Below are positions 62,301 to 64,000 of a stretch of 64,000 nt of DNA, piece by piece. The notes beneath the pieces are model-generated. The model was given only the letters and a program-made list of their open reading frames with translations. It was not told the origin of the DNA and made no database searches. The position numbers and the translations under genes are program-made. Numbering within the stretch: the first letter of the stretch is position 1; the number at the start of each line of letters is the position of its first letter. Source of the DNA: Lachnospiraceae bacterium 3-1 (GTDB lineage Bacteria; Bacillota; Clostridia; Lachnospirales; Lachnospiraceae); contig KE159597.1 of NCBI GenBank assembly GCA_000403255.2, positions 109,669 to 173,668 of the forward strand. Reading direction: 5' to 3'.

Positions 62301-62361
62301 TGTCTTTCTCAACCATTTCCAGTTTGACATACTGGGAAATCGCAATTTAAAGGAGAAAATT

Positions 62362-62730
62362 ATGAATATAGAACAATTTTGGAAAGCCGTTCTTGCCCAA
62401 GATGAAAGAGAAATTAGAAAATACTTTCATGCAGAAGCCTATGTAAATTGGCATTGCACCAACGAGCATTTTACGGTGGATGAATATATTGTTGCGAATT
62501 GTGAGTACCCCGGAGAATGGGACGGACTCGTTGAAAGAGTAGAAATTGTGAATGATTTAATTATTACAGTTGTTCGTATCTATCCCAAAGATAGAAGTAT
62601 TTCTTTTCATGTGACTTCGTTTATTCAAACAAAAAACGATAAAATTACAGCAATGGACGAATATTATGCCGATGATGGAATGGCACCACAATGGAGATTG
62701 GATAAACGCATTGGGACACCTATCAAATAA
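62362..62730 (+). CDS. SnoaL/NTF2-like protein
   Basis: A 122-residue single-domain NTF2/SnoaL-like cone fold: MNIEQFWKAVLAQDEREIRKYF, AEAYVNWHCTNEHFTVDEYI, FIQTKNDKITAMDEYYADDG. AAAGGAG lies 8 bases before ATG. Overlapping transcript with the acetyltransferase gene (62 bases apart). Binds a small ligand; function unknown. Confidence 0.75.
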   Translation: MNIEQFWKAVLAQDEREIRKYFHAEAYVNWHCTNEHFTVDEYIVANCEYPGEWDGLVERVEIVNDLIITVVRIYPKDRSISFHVTSFIQTKNDKITAMDEYYADDGMAPQWRLDKRIGTPIK

Positions 62731-62746
62731 ATCTCAGTTTTTTCTG

Positions 62747-62774
62747 GAAGCCGGAGAATAGGGAACCCGGCTTC
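62747..62774 (+). terminator. terminator after the GNAT/NTF2 pair
   Basis: GAAGCCGG and CCGGCTTC with a 12-base loop, followed by TTTTTC. Confidence 0.75.
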
Positions 62775-62833
62775 TTTTTCGTGTACGGGCAAAAAGAAAA
62801 CCCTTCCCCCAAAAAGAGAGAAGGGCATTGCCG

Positions 62834-64000
62834 TTATTCTGTTACCGCCGGTATCTCCCCGACAAAGTTATAAATGATTTTGATTTCCTGAAACTTCTCC
62901 CCGTCAACCTTTTTCACCTCACCCACCAGAATCCGGCTGATAAGGCGGTTTAAGATACCCTCGTCCAATTCCTGTATCGTGGCATACTGCCGGATTTCAC
63001 GGATAAAGGTGCGGACATCGCTTTCCTGCTCATTGGAACGGCGCAGGGAGAGTGCCAGTTCTTTAAGCTGCTTCTGGTTTTCCTCCTGTTCCCGCTCCAT
63101 TGCCGCTGTCAGCTTCACAAACCGCTGCTCGGACAGGATTCCTTTTGCCTTGTCGGTATACAGGTTCAGGAACATATCGTCAATCTCCCGGTTCCTTGCT
63201 TCCAGCCGCTCCCGTTCCTTCTCCATCTCCGAAGCGTCCGCCAGATACCGCCGCTCCATGCGGCTGCTAATCCGCTGGTAGAACGATTCCACGTCTTTCA
63301 ACGCCATTGCCGCAAGTTCCTGAATATCCTTCAGCACAAGGTTGTACAAATCCCTCGCTTCCACCTTATGGCTGGTGCAGGCATCCTTCCCCAGCCGGTT
63401 ATACGTCTGGCAGATATAATACGCCTTGTCTATCGGCTCCCGTTCCTCGCCGGTAAAGCGGTTCTTCCCAGTTCTGCCCACCTTCTCATAGCGTACCTGC
63501 ATGGACTTCCCGCAGGTTGCGCAGTAGATAATGCCGTGGAACAGGTTGTAGAAGGGGCAGGCGTTCCCCTCCATGATAGGCGGGCGGCGGTCAATGAGTT
63601 CCTGCACCTTCTCCCAGTCCTCCGGGCTTACGATAGCTTCATGGCAGCCCTCAAGCACTTCCCATTCCTCACGGGGAATGATGTCATAGGTGTTGGAGCG
63701 GATTCCTTTCTGGTGCGTCCGGCAGACTAAATGCGCCCCCTTATAAAATGGGTTCCGCAGGATATGGCTAATCCGTGCGCTCCCCCATGAGTAATAATTC
63801 ACGTCACATTCCGTATTGCCCTTTACCCGTGTAATGGGGATTTTATCCTCCATAAGCTGTTTGGCAATCCGCATACACCCCCAGCCGTTTAAGGCAAGGT
63901 CATAGATTTTACGGATAGTCGGCGCAGTGTCCGGGTCAAGGATAAGGTGTCCCTTTTCCTCCGGGTCACGCATCAGGCCAAGGGGCGGCTGCCCGCCGCA
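62834..64000 (-). CDS. large serine recombinase, 3' part (cut by window end)
   Basis: At least 388 residues of a TndX-like recombinase. The recombinase domain GGQPPLGLMRDPEEKGHLIL runs in from the window edge, so the frame continues beyond base 64000. A zinc ribbon (CATCGKSM...C...C), the coiled coil (MEKERERLEARNREID) and the C-terminal KIIYNFVGEIP follow. The catalytic N-terminus is not in the window. It is not the missing part of the 15999-16187 fragment, as it lies 46 kb away in the same orientation and its own N-terminus lies to the right. It may belong to ICE2's neighbour. Confidence 0.88.
   Translation of the reverse strand, partial: CGGQPPLGLMRDPEEKGHLILDPDTAPTIRKIYDLALNGWGCMRIAKQLMEDKIPITRVKGNTECDVNYYSWGSARISHILRNPFYKGAHLVCRTHQKGIRSNTYDIIPREEWEVLEGCHEAIVSPEDWEKVQELIDRRPPIMEGNACPFYNLFHGIIYCATCGKSMQVRYEKVGRTGKNRFTGEEREPIDKAYYICQTYNRLGKDACTSHKVEARDLYNLVLKDIQELAAMALKDVESFYQRISSRMERRYLADASEMEKERERLEARNREIDDMFLNLYTDKAKGILSEQRFVKLTAAMEREQEENQKQLKELALSLRRSNEQESDVRTFIREIRQYATIQELDEGILNRLISRILVGEVKKVDGEKFQEIKIIYNFVGEIPAVTE

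Noticed and set aside
62834..64000. The missing part of the recombinase split at 15999
   Set aside because: It has the same orientation but lies 46 kb away on the wrong side; its own N-terminus lies beyond the right edge.

Overview
The window is mobile DNA from a gut-type Clostridia (Lachnospiraceae/Oscillospiraceae-like Firmicute). The evidence is Tn916/Tn1549-style conjugation genes, Firmicute Shine-Dalgarno sites (AAGGAGG), frequent TTG/GTG starts, large serine recombinases and intrinsic terminators. No tRNA, rRNA, CRISPR array or chromosomal housekeeping block was seen; almost everything belongs to integrative conjugative elements (ICEs) or their cargo.

ICE1 (about 1-16,010). From the left: an ArdA/ArdC/YodL antirestriction polyprotein, an LPD28-like protein, TTRAP and a cysteine-rich VLP protein on the + strand; a relaxase, MobC and candidate oriT on the - strand; cargo (TetR with a DrrAB-type ABC exporter, PadR, a BcrA-type ABC exporter, Cys-rich KTR); then a Tn916-Orf7/Orf8-like sigma/HTH pair behind a leader peptide and attenuator, a candidate structured RNA, TnpW and a TndX-like serine recombinase. 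Its right end lies inside the catalytic domain of another serine recombinase, so ICE1 looks inserted into the integrase gene of ICE2.

ICE2 (about 16,010 to at least 61,650, mostly - strand). The left part is accessory: recombinase fragment, small conserved protein, sigma factor; a LytTR/GHKL two-component system with two ABC modules (18.0-25.0 kb); a decayed tyrosine integrase; an OmpR-type two-component system with a two-repeat lipoprotein (26.9-30.0 kb); a second sigma/HTH/KTR module whose KTR gene is split by a 268-bp MITE-like insert; and an ankyrin protein. The core runs leftward from VirD4: Maff2 (split by a group I intron), VirB6-like, SpoVG, MT-A70 methylase, PrgI, VirB4, a peptidoglycan hydrolase, CD1107, a giant thioester/Cna-B adhesin fused to its own class B sortase, ThyX, dUTPase, SLOG, DUF3789, DUF5688, topoisomerase, several DNA-processing accessory proteins, MobC and relaxase. 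An XRE regulator and an AbrB/RelE toxin-antitoxin pair interrupt it on the + strand. Only the C-terminal end of VirD4 remains; an AT-rich acetyltransferase/NTF2-like pair and a third serine recombinase, cut by the window edge, follow.

The most interesting signals not explained by ordinary annotation are: (i) a C-terminal PS[VIL]xxx[LM] motif 26-30 residues from the end of at least seven otherwise unrelated proteins of both ICEs, a candidate secretion or docking tag; (ii) the adhesin-sortase fusion; (iii) the group I intron in Maff2; (iv) a block-conserved noncoding element present once in each module; (v) matching leader/attenuators before both Orf7-like sigma genes; and (vi) candidate oriT sites sharing an ATGCTTG[CT]T core beside an inverted repeat. 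All family assignments are from reading the sequence, without database searches.
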